Assembly: GCA_963839525.1 (NCBI GenBank)
Contig: CAWIVJ010000005.1
Location: 310,001 to 374,000 of the forward strand
Direction: 5' to 3'
Length of the DNA stretch: 64,000 bases
From: CAWIVJ01 sp963839525
GTDB lineage: Bacteria; Cyanobacteriota; Vampirovibrionia; Gastranaerophilales; Gastranaerophilaceae
The notes beneath the pieces were generated by a model, which was not told where the DNA came from, did not search any database, and saw only the letters and a list, made by a program, of their open reading frames with translations. The translations under genes were made by a program, and so were the position numbers. This document shows, one piece after another, positions 8,388 to 18,125 of the stretch. The stretch's first letter is position 1; each line of letters opens with the position of its first letter.

Positions 8388-9083
8388 ATGAACAAAATTT
8401 TAGTTATAGATGATGAACAAAATATAAATGAATTAATAAAAATAAATCTTGAACTTGCAGGATATAAAGTAATTCAGGCACTTGACGGAATAAAAGGATT
8501 TGCGCTTGCAAAACAGGAGCTTCCCAACACGATAATTTTAGATGTAATGATGCCTGAGGTTGACGGATTTACTGTGGCTCAAAGAATCAGACAAAATCCT
8601 TCAACGAAAAACATTCCTATTTTAATGTTGACGGCTCTTTCTCAACTTAATGACAAAATAAAAGGTTTTGATATCGGTATAGATGATTACCTTGTTAAGC
8701 CTTTTGAAATGGAAGAATTAAAAGTGAGAATAAGAGCTCTTTTGAAACGTTCAAGGCAAATACCTGAATCAATTGCAACAAGAGAACTTCTTAACGTAAA
8801 AGAGATTACCCTTATGCCTGAAACTTATTCGGTCAAAATTCATGATAAAAAAGCAAAATTAACTCCGATTGAATTTGAGATTTTTAATTTATTATTCCAA
8901 AACCATGGGAATATGGTTTCATCTGCTAAATTATTAAGCGATATATGGGGCTATTCTCCCGATGATGAAATTGAAACAATTAGGGTTCACATAAGGCATT
9001 TAAGAACTAAAATTGATAAAATTGCTAACGGAAAGAAATATATTGAAACAATCTATGGTGGCGGATACAAGTTAAACGTTTGA
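8388..9083 (+). CDS. rpaA: OmpR-family response regulator, RpaA-like
   Basis: A 231-aa receiver plus winged-helix DNA-binding protein. Receiver residues are D9/D10, phospho-acceptor D52 (LDVMMPEVDG), T82 and K104 (DDYLVKPFE). The body closely follows remembered cyanobacterial RpaA: INLELAGYKV, DGIKGFALA, VDGFTVAQRIR, IPILMLTALSQ, WGYSPDDEIETIRVHIRHL. RpaA is the circadian output regulator in cyanobacteria, phosphorylated by SasA. No SasA or Kai gene is here; a Hik33-like kinase lies 3.5 kb away (12567-14465) on the other strand. There is no Shine-Dalgarno and an AT-rich -10-like TATAAA ends about 8 nt before ATG 8388. Confidence 0.85.
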   Translation: MNKILVIDDEQNINELIKINLELAGYKVIQALDGIKGFALAKQELPNTIILDVMMPEVDGFTVAQRIRQNPSTKNIPILMLTALSQLNDKIKGFDIGIDDYLVKPFEMEELKVRIRALLKRSRQIPESIATRELLNVKEITLMPETYSVKIHDKKAKLTPIEFEIFNLLFQNHGNMVSSAKLLSDIWGYSPDDEIETIRVHIRHLRTKIDKIANGKKYIETIYGGGYKLNV

Positions 9084-9165
9084 TTTTGCTATCATCAATT
9101 AGTATTTCAGGTTATCACCTTATAAATCACTTGATTTTTAGTATTTATATTATAAAGTATTAACC

Positions 9166-10977
9166 ATGAGTGAAGAAACACCGTCGATAAAAAACATAAT
9201 ACAAGCAATGGGACTGGTTTTTGGAGATATCGGAACAAGCCCCATTTATACGCTTACTGTGATATTTTTAACAACACAAATAACACAAGAAAATGTTATC
9301 AGTGTTCTATCTTTAATTATATGGACACTTTTATTAATAGTAACAGGTCAATACACTTGGCTTGCAATGAGCTTAAGTAAACGCGGAGAAGGCGGAACAA
9401 TTGTACTGAATGAAATTTTACGTAAACTTTTAAAAAACTCACGTTCTGTTGCTTTTTATTCTTTTTTAACCTACTTGGGTATTTCTTTATTAATAGGTGA
9501 TAGTGTAATTACTCCGGCAATAAGTATTTTATCTGCGGTAGAAGGTCTTAAGTTTATTCATTTTTTACATAATATCCCTCAAGCAGCTATTTTAATTATA
9601 ACTTTAATAATTGCAATTACTTTGTTTTCTGTGCAAAAAAAAGGAACTGATAAAATTTCAAAAGCATTCGGACCTATAATGATTGTATGGTTTTTTGCTT
9701 TGGGGGTTTCAGGTCTTGCGGCCGTTTTGAAACTTCCGGTTATTTTTTCGGCATTTAACCCTCTTCATGGTCTGAATTTTATTTTGCATAATGGTTTGAG
9801 TGGTTTTTTTGTCCTATCGGAAGTTATTTTGTGTGCAACCGGAGCAGAAGCCCTTTATGCTGATATGGGGCATTTGGGTAGAAAACCTATTGTATACGCC
9901 TGGTATATAGTTATTTGTGTTTTAATTCTTAACTATCTGGGTCAGGGGGCATTTTTACTTTCGAATCCTAATGTTTCTAACATCCTTTTTTCAATGATTG
10001 TATCGCAGGCAAAATTTTTATATATTCCATTTTTAATAGTAAGCCTTATGGCAACAATTATAGCTTCGCAAGCCATGATTAGCGGATTATTTGCAATTAT
10101 TTATCAGGCTATCAATACAAGAATTTTGCCAATGTTTAAGATTGATTACACTTCAGAAAAAATTAACTCACAAATTTATATAGGAACGGCAAACTGGTTT
10201 TTAATGGCTTTTGTTATTTTTGTAATTCTTTTATTCAAAGAATCCTCTAATTTAGCTTCTGCTTACGGCTTTGCGGTTACTGCAACATTTAACATTACCA
10301 TAACCTTAATAAGTACAATTTTATTTTTAAAGAAAAAGTATTTTCATTGTTTATTCGCTTTACTCTTAATGCTGATAGACGTATCTTTTTTAATAGCCGT
10401 GTTTTCAAAATTACCAACAGGAGCTTATTGGTCAATTATAATTGCAACAATACCTTTGTCGTTAATACTTTTATATGTTAAAGGTCAACAAGCTATGTAT
10501 AAAGCAATTAAGCTTATGGATAAAAAAGATTTTCTGCAGCAATATGAGGAAATTTATCCTTTAGCAAATAAAATTGAAGGTAAGGCGTTATTTTTTGCAA
10601 GAGGTATTGAAAAAGTTCCTCCATACATTGTCCAAACAATGTTTACAAACAATATAATTTATACGGAAAATATTTTTGTTCAAGTAAATAAAACCAGCGG
10701 TGCTTTTGGATTGCATTATGAATTAAAACAAGTGATAACGGGATTAAATGTTCTTACAATTGATGTCGGTTACATGGAAGTATTGAGGCTTGAAAAAGTT
10801 TTAAAAGCTTTGGATATTGAAGAAAAAGCTATTTTTTACGGTGTTGAGGATATAGAAACCAATAATTTCTTCTGGCATATTTTTGCAATAATCAAAAAAA
10901 TTACACCAACATTTGTAAGCTTCTATAAATTACCGGTTCACAAAATCCATGGTGTAATTACACAGATAAAATTGTGA
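9166..10977 (+). CDS. kup: KUP-family potassium uptake transporter
   Basis: A 603-aa membrane protein with about 12 transmembrane helices in residues 1-440 and a soluble C-terminal domain of about 160 aa. Family signatures are MGLVFGDIGTSPIYTL near the N-terminus and LLIGDSVITPAISILSAVEG; GTDKISKAFGP follows. It would bring in K+ with H+ symport at the inner membrane. It starts 82 nt after the RpaA-like gene on the same strand and has no clear ribosome-binding site. Confidence 0.96.
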   Translation: MSEETPSIKNIIQAMGLVFGDIGTSPIYTLTVIFLTTQITQENVISVLSLIIWTLLLIVTGQYTWLAMSLSKRGEGGTIVLNEILRKLLKNSRSVAFYSFLTYLGISLLIGDSVITPAISILSAVEGLKFIHFLHNIPQAAILIITLIIAITLFSVQKKGTDKISKAFGPIMIVWFFALGVSGLAAVLKLPVIFSAFNPLHGLNFILHNGLSGFFVLSEVILCATGAEALYADMGHLGRKPIVYAWYIVICVLILNYLGQGAFLLSNPNVSNILFSMIVSQAKFLYIPFLIVSLMATIIASQAMISGLFAIIYQAINTRILPMFKIDYTSEKINSQIYIGTANWFLMAFVIFVILLFKESSNLASAYGFAVTATFNITITLISTILFLKKKYFHCLFALLLMLIDVSFLIAVFSKLPTGAYWSIIIATIPLSLILLYVKGQQAMYKAIKLMDKKDFLQQYEEIYPLANKIEGKALFFARGIEKVPPYIVQTMFTNNIIYTENIFVQVNKTSGAFGLHYELKQVITGLNVLTIDVGYMEVLRLEKVLKALDIEEKAIFYGVEDIETNNFFWHIFAIIKKITPTFVSFYKLPVHKIHGVITQIKL

Positions 10978-11023
10978 TTAAGAAGTAGGTTGGGATTGCA
11001 ATTCCTACGGCAATATTTGAAGA

Positions 11024-11053
11024 AAGGTTATAAGTTTATCACCTTATAACCTT
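11024..11053. terminator. Hairpin between convergent kup and the zincin-like gene
   Basis: AAGGTTATAAG and CTTATAACCTT form a perfect 11-bp stem with an 8-nt loop. It sits just after a GTAGGTTGGG repeat (from 10985) and before the convergent stop at 11070. No long T-run follows. Similar TTATAACCTTATAACC text occurs near 12540, so it may be repeat DNA rather than a dedicated terminator. Confidence 0.4.
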
Positions 11054-11069
11054 ATAAACTTCCCTTTAC

Positions 11070-12080
11070 TTATTCGTACCAACTTAAAAATTCTTTTTCA
11101 TATTTTTTATAAGGGCTATCTTCAGGCAATTCTGAATAATTTTTCAATTCTTCCATATGTTCTTTATCTTGATGTAAGTGAGCTAATGCACTATGAGCTC
11201 CAAATTCTGCATAGCTTTCTTGATTAAGCTCTTGCTCATGATTATATTTTTCTCCGTGCTGGAGATATCTTTGCCATTTACCGCTCACTTCATTTGTATA
11301 ATCATGGACATGCATTAATTCATGGGTTAAAGTTAGCAAAAAGTCATCAGAAATACCTTTTTTATATAAAACATCATTTTTATCAACAAAAGTACAAGTT
11401 TCTCTACTTCCTACGACTACTTCTTGACCAAAAACCCCCTTGCTTTCAAGGTTTCTTGAAATTTTAATAGGATAGCCTTTGTCTTCTACTTCCTGTAAAA
11501 CTTTTTTAAGGCTGGTTTCCTTTCCAAATTTATCCGGAAATTTAATATCATTTTGTTTTATATATTCTAATGCAGCATCAAGCTGTTTTTTTGTGCTCTT
11601 GTACTCTATACTTCTAATTTTTTCTTTATCGTCTGATACTATATTATTATTCCTATCTATAAGATATATAGGCATTTCGTTAACTATTGTTGATCTTTGT
11701 TCTATTTTTCCTTCGGCTCTTAGCTTTCCTCTGTATTTAAAAACATCATCCAAACTTAATTCTTCAGAAAGATGTTTTAAGTTTAATTCGTTATACGGGT
11801 TTATTCCTCCAAAATTTTTTTTGGTCCTTGAAAGATAGTCTTCATTTTTAACAATAATAAATTTATCATAAGTAAGGATACCATCTTTACCCGCAAAATC
11901 CGCAAACAAGGAATTATCAATTAAACGTTCTTTATTTCCACCAGAAAGTTTTGCATCAAAGAAATTGGCTATTAAAGCATAATCTTCTTTGTTTCTTGTT
12001 TTACTAATTTTTGTATAGTAAGCCTGTAAATCTTTTTTAGTCATAGGTTTTTCTTTTAAAATCTTTAAAAATTCAGCCAT
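11070..12080 (-). CDS. Putative zinc metallopeptidase-like protein, function unknown
   Basis: A 336-aa soluble protein with no signal peptide. Near the C-terminus it has THELMHVHDY, giving an HExxH zinc-binding motif at residues 253-257, with possible downstream acidic ligands in NQESYAEFGAH (288-296). Residues 60-73 (ADFAGKDGILTYDKF) resemble a degenerate EF-hand. The N-terminal 200 aa are charged and helical and match no family I recognise. The HExxH plus 'LTLTHELMH' context is like peptidase families that use a Glu/His third ligand, but catalysis is inference. ATG 12080. Confidence 0.6.
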   Translation of the reverse strand: MAEFLKILKEKPMTKKDLQAYYTKISKTRNKEDYALIANFFDAKLSGGNKERLIDNSLFADFAGKDGILTYDKFIIVKNEDYLSRTKKNFGGINPYNELNLKHLSEELSLDDVFKYRGKLRAEGKIEQRSTIVNEMPIYLIDRNNNIVSDDKEKIRSIEYKSTKKQLDAALEYIKQNDIKFPDKFGKETSLKKVLQEVEDKGYPIKISRNLESKGVFGQEVVVGSRETCTFVDKNDVLYKKGISDDFLLTLTHELMHVHDYTNEVSGKWQRYLQHGEKYNHEQELNQESYAEFGAHSALAHLHQDKEHMEELKNYSELPEDSPYKKYEKEFLSWYE

Positions 12081-12566
12081 TTAATATTCCCCTCCCCTTT
12101 TTATTGTGTTTAAAATACCCATAAAATAGATGTTATATATATAAAACATTATGAAAGAGATAATTTGACAACATGATAAAGCCCCTTCCCGTTTTATCTT
12201 GTCATATCTGTTATCATGACTGGGTTTTAGCCATTTGTAAATTTTTATAAAACAACTTCACAATTACAACATTGTTAATAAAGAAGAACCTTTACAAATC
12301 TGTAGAAAACAATTTAATTAAAAATTGACAAAAATTCAGCAACCGAAATGCCAAAACAAGCCACCAAAATAACTACTTGTCAGACAAGTATGCCCGACCT
12401 ATCACATAAATTGTAGTCGTAGGTTGGGCTTACCAGCCCAACAACTAAAACAAATATTATTTTTAAATACAAGTTAGCATAAGAAGCAGGTCGGGTTTGC
12501 CATCCCGATGGAATAGTTGAAAGACAATAAGCTTCTCAACTTATAACCTTATAACCCCTTAATCCT
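12081..12566. repeat. Repeat-rich intergenic stretch
   Basis: 486 nt without a gene. It contains an imperfect inverted pair (GACAACATGATAAA near 12167 and TTTTATCTTGTC near 12192), a perfect 7-bp hairpin GTTGGGC-TTACCA-GCCCAAC near 12424 inside a GTAGGTTGGG repeat, and a second related unit, CAGGTCGGGTTTGCC near 12485, followed by CTTATAACCTTATAACCCC. The GTAGGTTGGG text also occurs at 5044 and 10985. I see no conserved RNA or open frame here. Confidence 0.45.
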
Positions 12567-14465
12567 TTAAACTTCTCTTTTTTCCAGACTAACTTCCCAG
12601 AGATCTTCTTCCGGTGGGGGAGGCAATTGTTTATCTTCCTGACTTTCAGCGGCAGATTGAACCTGTTTAGATTTTTCTTCCTCTTCTTCTTTCGGAGGAT
12701 TTATCGGCAATCTAAATCCAAAAGTAGAACCTTCATTAAGCTTTGATTGAACAAAAACTTGCCCGCCGTGGTGTTTTTCTACAGAAATCTTAACTAAATG
12801 AAGCCCCAGTCCTGTCCCTTTTATTGTATGAGTATCATTTTCAATTCTGAAAAATCTGTCAAAAATTTTGCTCTGATATTCATCAGGAATACCCTGTCCC
12901 TGATCTTCAATACTAACTTCTACAAATTCACCTACTCTTGCTCTTTCAACTCTTATTTTAACCCTGCCATTTTCAGGAGAATATTTAAGAGCGTTAGATA
13001 AAAGGTTTTTCAGCGCCCTTTCAATGCTGCCTTCATTAAGCATAACTTCAGGTAAATCAGGTTCTTTCATTATAGAAAAAGTTAAGTTTTTTTCTTGAGC
13101 AAGAACTTGCATTGAATTTACACAATTTTCAATTATTGCCGACATATTTTGCTGAATTTTTTCTAATTTTACATTATTTGATTCAAGTCTTGAGAAATCA
13201 AGGATATCGTTTACTAATCTATTTAAACGAATAATTTCTTCGTTCATTACTCCGATAAATTCTTTTTGAGTATTGAAATCAAAATCATTTCCAAAATTAA
13301 ACAAAGTATCAATGTAACTTCTCAAAACAGTTACAGGTGTGCGAAGCTCATGAGAAACATTTGAAATAAAGTGTCCTCTTATTTTATCCATTTCTGTTTC
13401 TTTTGTTACATCAATCAAAACAATAATGTAGCCGACATAATCTTTATTTCTTGAAAACATTGGAGACATAACAGCTTTAATAACTCTTTTATCAATTTCA
13501 ATATTAAAATCAAGCGGTTTTGTTTCCATAATATCCAATGGAGTATTTTTAAATTGTTCAATTTTTTCTTTAAAACAAAGCTCTCCGTCAGAATCGCAAT
13601 AAAGTTGGATTTTTGTATTTAGAATTTCTTTTTCGCTTATTTCCAAAAGTTTTTGAGCTTGATGATTGATTAAAACAACATTATCGAAATTATCGCAAAC
13701 TACAACTCCGTTTGCGATACTCATTAAAATACCTTCTAGTTTGTTTTTTTCCAGTGTTAATTGCTCAACATTTTGTTCTTCGTATAAATGCAAGCGGTTA
13801 GACATGTCATTAAAGGCTTCAAAAAGTTCTTTAACTTCTGAACTGACACCTTTACCTTCAATTTTATAGCCAAATTCTCCCGTTGATATCTTCCTAACTC
13901 CATGGTGCAGTATTCTTAATTCTCTGGTAATTAAATATGTATTTACAAGAATTACAAGAGCAAAAATCGCCCATGCCACAACAAACACAAATAATAAAGA
14001 CGCTCTTGTTGTTCCTGAAACCTGATTAATTATATTTCCCGAAAGACCTACCATAACAGAGCCGATAGCATAAGATTTACCCTGTTTTTTTACAATCATC
14101 GGAGAACTTATAGCTATTTTTGAAGTCTGCGCCTGATGAGAGTAATCTTCTTTACTTGAGTAAACAATATCACCTCCATTATTCGTAAATTCAATAAAAG
14201 CAATATCATCGTTACTGTTTAGTATTGATTGAGAGTGTTCTTTTAATTTATCATATTTTTCAAATTCAGGAATATCTTTTATTAAGTCTGTACTTTCAAC
14301 TGCAAGGGTTTTTGAAATAATTTTACCGAAATTTTGATACCCCTCATTTAATTTATTTTGAATATTAATACTTGCCAGTACGGCAATTAAAATAATGAAC
14401 AGGGTGCTTACGATAAGCCCTGATAAAATTAAACGATTTTGAGTAGTCAAACTAACCTTGTTCAT
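12567..14465 (-). CDS. Membrane sensor histidine kinase with HAMP and PAS domains
   Basis: A 632-aa kinase. Order: TM1 (about 12-33), an extracytoplasmic sensor region (34-154), TM2 (155-178), HAMP (179-232), PAS (about 240-355), HisKA with the phospho-acceptor H372 in NVSHELRTP, then HATPase_c with N box (LLSNALKYSP), DQGQGIP and GTGLGLHLV. A 40-aa acidic, proline-rich tail follows. This order is that of PhoR/VicK and cyanobacterial Hik33/NblS. No response regulator is adjacent; the nearest is the RpaA-like gene at 8388, and pairing is only a guess. Confidence 0.92.
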   Translation of the reverse strand: MNKVSLTTQNRLILSGLIVSTLFIILIAVLASINIQNKLNEGYQNFGKIISKTLAVESTDLIKDIPEFEKYDKLKEHSQSILNSNDDIAFIEFTNNGGDIVYSSKEDYSHQAQTSKIAISSPMIVKKQGKSYAIGSVMVGLSGNIINQVSGTTRASLLFVFVVAWAIFALVILVNTYLITRELRILHHGVRKISTGEFGYKIEGKGVSSEVKELFEAFNDMSNRLHLYEEQNVEQLTLEKNKLEGILMSIANGVVVCDNFDNVVLINHQAQKLLEISEKEILNTKIQLYCDSDGELCFKEKIEQFKNTPLDIMETKPLDFNIEIDKRVIKAVMSPMFSRNKDYVGYIIVLIDVTKETEMDKIRGHFISNVSHELRTPVTVLRSYIDTLFNFGNDFDFNTQKEFIGVMNEEIIRLNRLVNDILDFSRLESNNVKLEKIQQNMSAIIENCVNSMQVLAQEKNLTFSIMKEPDLPEVMLNEGSIERALKNLLSNALKYSPENGRVKIRVERARVGEFVEVSIEDQGQGIPDEYQSKIFDRFFRIENDTHTIKGTGLGLHLVKISVEKHHGGQVFVQSKLNEGSTFGFRLPINPPKEEEEEKSKQVQSAAESQEDKQLPPPPEEDLWEVSLEKREV

Positions 14466-14629
14466 AGCAGGATTATACCACGAGATCAGGGGTTAAGTCA
14501 AAGTCTAATTTTTTTTAATTTTTTAACTTATTACAAATTGTAAATAGAATATAAGAAAAAATAGCAAAAATTTTTTACCGTTTTTTAAATGTTTATAAAA
14601 ACACAATGGGTAGAAAAAGGGAGAATAAA

Positions 14630-15054
14630 ATGCTAACAATACAAAAGTGCAATTTAAACATGGGCTTAAAACCTAATTCTGACAGCCGAACCTTTAGATT
14701 TGTTAACCTTAATCCTGAGGAATTACATACTATAAGACAAATAGCAGATTGTATTTTTAATGCAATTGGAAATGTAAGTTTCAATGTCGGATATTGGAAA
14801 TACTCTTGAAATACTAGTTTCAAAAACATCTAATATAAAATATTCATTGGATAAATATATAGATATAGCATTTGATAGAAAATAAAATAATATTTGCAAC
14901 TCAAACTCTCTAACACTTTGGCTCAAAGTGGTTGAGAATATACACAGATGATTATGTTAAAAATCGTCCTATGTATCATGAAGGAAATAAATTATACTTA
15001 TTTGTTGAAAACAGAGCTCTTAAAATTTTAAAAAATTACGTGAGTCGGGAATAA
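14630..15054 (+). pseudogene. Decayed gene of a lineage-type protein (two frame changes)
   Basis: Three protein-like stretches follow one another in three frames. First, ATG 14630 after an AAAGGGAG site (MLTIQKCNLNMGLKPNSDS..., ending in NPEELHTIRQIADCIFNAIG). Second, 14784-14885 (GNTLEILVSKTSNIKYSLDK...). Third, about 14912-15054 (HFGSKWLRIYTDDYV, PMYHEGNKLYLFVENRALKI, LKNYVSRE). Together they read as one protein of about 130 aa broken by two frameshifts. Either true decay or sequencing indels would explain it. The function is unknown. Confidence 0.5.
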
Positions 15055-15125
15055 AATTTAAAAACCGATGCAAAATTCCTAGCGAAATTAGTCTTGCAAG
15101 CAAATTGTTTAAATAAATTAACTTT

Positions 15126-16499
15126 CTACCTTGAACAAATCACCCTTGCAGTATGAACTCCTGAAGCCGAAGCCTGAATCAATCCTCTTGTTACACCTGC
15201 ACCGTCCCCGATTGTGAAAAGATTTTTAACCCCTTCTGTCTCAAGTTCGTTTGTAAGCTTAACTCTCGCAGAGTAAAATTTTACTTCCACACCGTAAAGC
15301 AAAGTGTAGCGGGAAGCTGTTCCGGGTGCAATTTTATCCAGAGCATAAAGCATTTCGATAATACTTAAAAGCTGCCTGTAAGGCAGAACCAGACTTAAAT
15401 CTCCCGGGGTTGCAGATGCCAAAGTAGGTGTTATTGTGCTTGCATTAATCCTTTCAACAGTAGAACGCCTTCCTTCAAGTAAATCTCCAAATCTTTGAAC
15501 TAAAACTCCTCCCGCAAGCATATTTGCCAGTCTGGCAACGTGCTGACCGTATGCTATCGGCTCTTTAAAAGGTTCCGTAAATCTTTCAGATACAAGCAGT
15601 GCAAAATTCGTATTAGCTGTTTTTTTTGTTGCATAACTATGACCGTTTACGGTTAAAATCCCGCTGTAATTCTCGCTTACGACTTCTCCGTAGGGATTCA
15701 TACAAAAGGTTCTTACTTCATCGCCAAAAGTCGGTGAATGATAAATTAATTTTGATTCGTAGAGCTTTTCTGTAATCGGCTCAAAAACCGGAGCAGGAAG
15801 TTCAACCCGAACACCGATATCAACAGCATTATTAATCATTCCGATTTTATTTTGGTTAAATTCTGATGTAAGCCAATCAGCACCTTCACGCCCCGGGGCT
15901 ACTACTATATATTCTGCCGTAATTTTCTGTCCGCTTTTTGTTGTAAATCCTTTTACTTGTTCATTTTCAACTATTAACTTATCTACGACTTCTTCATATA
16001 AAATAGTGACTTTTTCAGATAAAAAATCTTGCATGTTTTTCAAAACATTAAGACTTCTTTCAGTTCCAAGATGTCTTACAGGAGAATAGATAAGTTTAAG
16101 TTCTGCCAGAGTAGCTTCCTGCGCGAGTTCTGCATAATCTTCCCTGTTGGTTCCATAAACAACTTCTGTTGCTCCAAAATCCAAATAAATTCTATCAGTA
16201 TAATCAATTAATTCTTCCACCTCTTTTCGGGACATATAATCGACTAAATTTCCTCCTACATCGGGAGTTAAAGTTAGTTTACCGTCGGAAAAAGCTCCTG
16301 CTCCTCCCCAGCCGCAAAGAAGACCGCATTTTTTGCATCCGGGGCAAACTCTTTGACCTTCACGAAGAAAACATTTTCTTTTTTCTATTTTTTTGCCTTT
16401 TTCGACTAAAATAACTTTCCAATCAGGTTTTAGTTTCATTATTTCAAGCGCAGTAAAAATCCCAGCCGGTCCGGCTCCTATTATCGCAACATTATACAT
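15126..16499 (-). CDS. FAD-dependent dehydrogenase, COG2509-like
   Basis: A 457-aa flavoprotein. The N-terminal dinucleotide motif is VAIIGAGPAGIFTALE; a Cys-rich block (CFLREGQRVCPGCKKCGLLC) is followed by GWGGAGAFSDGKLTLT, a landmark of the COG2509 group; the C-terminus has LFTIGDGAGVTRGLIQA, which closes the FAD site. The substrate is not known for this group. It resembles geranylgeranyl-reductase-like flavoproteins only in fold. It stands alone between a decayed gene and the matrixin gene, with ATG 16499. Confidence 0.85.
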   Translation of the reverse strand: MYNVAIIGAGPAGIFTALEIMKLKPDWKVILVEKGKKIEKRKCFLREGQRVCPGCKKCGLLCGWGGAGAFSDGKLTLTPDVGGNLVDYMSRKEVEELIDYTDRIYLDFGATEVVYGTNREDYAELAQEATLAELKLIYSPVRHLGTERSLNVLKNMQDFLSEKVTILYEEVVDKLIVENEQVKGFTTKSGQKITAEYIVVAPGREGADWLTSEFNQNKIGMINNAVDIGVRVELPAPVFEPITEKLYESKLIYHSPTFGDEVRTFCMNPYGEVVSENYSGILTVNGHSYATKKTANTNFALLVSERFTEPFKEPIAYGQHVARLANMLAGGVLVQRFGDLLEGRRSTVERINASTITPTLASATPGDLSLVLPYRQLLSIIEMLYALDKIAPGTASRYTLLYGVEVKFYSARVKLTNELETEGVKNLFTIGDGAGVTRGLIQASASGVHTARVICSR

Positions 16500-16601
16500 T
16501 TAATTCTCCAATGACCTCAACCAATTGATTATAGCTTAAAAAAAATTAAATAAAACCTCTTTAGTAATAATTTTTTACGGAAATTTAAGAAAATGTTTAT
16601 G

Positions 16602-18113
16602 TTATTTAAATAGAAAAGTCAATATTGAAAAACTTTTAACTCTGGAATCATTTTTCGCCTCTGGATTTGCTTTAATGAGTTTATTTAGCGTCTTTCCTGC
16701 TTGTATTAAATTAAATTCTTTTAGATAAATTTTGGATAAATTTACTGCATCAATTATATTATCCGGATTTTTTTGAAGGGAAGAAATGTAAGATTTTTTT
16801 GCCAGCTTTTTATTGCCCAGATTATAATTTAACATTGCAATTAGACCGTCTACATCAGAAGAAGGCTTCACTTTTTTTGCAAGGTTCGCATAGTTAAGGG
16901 CACTTTCCCAATCCTTTATTTCTGCATAAATTATTGCAAAATCATAATAAACAAGAAACTTTTCGTTGTTATTAGAGCTTAGCATTAAAGCTTTGTTCAA
17001 GCTATCTATAGCTTTATTATATTGTTTAATTTCAAGATAAGATGCGGATAGGTCAATATAGCCGTTTGGAATTTCAGGAGCTGAGTTAATATAATTTTGC
17101 GCTTCAAGCATTTTTCTTGAATTAATTTGTTCATTATCTCCCATAATTATAGGGGCAAAAAATTGATGACTTGTATTAAATTTATCCAAAGGAGTATTTG
17201 TAATATCAGGAATTAATTTATACAATAAACTTAAAGTATTTAAATCTGTAGGAGGAATAAGCCGGAAATCACCTCTCAATTTCGTAAAATGACTATCTTG
17301 TTGTGTTTCCATATACATCAAATCTTTTTTATTGTAACTATGCCCCATAATTCCAAGAGAGTGTCCGATTTCATGTAAAGCTATATTATGAAGTTCTTCT
17401 TTTTCAAAGGGTCTTCCGGTATTGCTGGGAGTATAAAATACAATTTCCATTTTATCAAGCAAATCATTTTTTATAAATGGTGCAGTAAATGCCATTACAT
17501 ATTTACAATTATTATCTGTGCAATCTTCTCTTTTAGTGAGAGGATTAAATTTTACTAAAATTTGGGCTTCTTTTGGATTATTTATGAATTCAAAACAGAT
17601 AAGCTCACCTGTAGAAAATTGCCATTGTAAAAAAGCTTTTTTAATTTCTTCTTCATAATACTTAGGTAAAGGAAGGGAAGTATTATTTTCAATATTAACC
17701 TTTAGAGGGAATTTTTCCGCATCCCATCTTAAAATTTTGTTGTTAAAAGGCACCCGTTCAATATAATTATCGCCAATATTAAAAAAAATCTTGTTTCTCC
17801 ACTTAGCTATTTTTCTGTCAGAAATCAAATCAGCACTATCAGCTAAATTTAGCTGGGAAATTTTATAAATTTCTTTTTGGACTTGCAATGTCGGTTTAAG
17901 TTCAATAAGAGTTTGGATATAATAATAACGTATATTGCTGTTTTTAGAATCTAAAAAAATAGCTTTATTTAAATTTTTATAAGCTTTTATATAATTTTTT
18001 TTTTCATAAGCTTTTTGTCCCAAATTTAAATAAACATTGGGAAGGATTATGTATAAAAAATGGAACAAAACCACAGCTATTATAAATACAAATATTGCAA
18101 AACTTTTTTTCAA
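16602..18113 (-). CDS. Membrane-anchored matrixin-type zinc metallopeptidase with TPR repeats
   Basis: A 503-aa protein. An N-terminal hydrophobic helix (FAIFVFIIAVVLFHFLYIIL) acts as a signal anchor, followed by a TPR (30-70). The catalytic domain has HEIGHSLGIMGHS, a full HExxHxxGxxxH motif (H247, H251, H258, E248), and a downstream Met in KKDLMYM as the Met-turn, as in M10 matrixins. Three or four TPR units follow in 330-500. It should act outside the cytoplasm. It is the last gene of the smc-scpA-scpB run, 12 nt after scpB, which is an odd partner for a secreted peptidase. Confidence 0.85.
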   Translation of the reverse strand: MKKSFAIFVFIIAVVLFHFLYIILPNVYLNLGQKAYEKKNYIKAYKNLNKAIFLDSKNSNIRYYYIQTLIELKPTLQVQKEIYKISQLNLADSADLISDRKIAKWRNKIFFNIGDNYIERVPFNNKILRWDAEKFPLKVNIENNTSLPLPKYYEEEIKKAFLQWQFSTGELICFEFINNPKEAQILVKFNPLTKREDCTDNNCKYVMAFTAPFIKNDLLDKMEIVFYTPSNTGRPFEKEELHNIALHEIGHSLGIMGHSYNKKDLMYMETQQDSHFTKLRGDFRLIPPTDLNTLSLLYKLIPDITNTPLDKFNTSHQFFAPIIMGDNEQINSRKMLEAQNYINSAPEIPNGYIDLSASYLEIKQYNKAIDSLNKALMLSSNNNEKFLVYYDFAIIYAEIKDWESALNYANLAKKVKPSSDVDGLIAMLNYNLGNKKLAKKSYISSLQKNPDNIIDAVNLSKIYLKEFNLIQAGKTLNKLIKANPEAKNDSRVKSFSILTFLFK

Positions 18114-18125
18114 TAATCTAATCCT

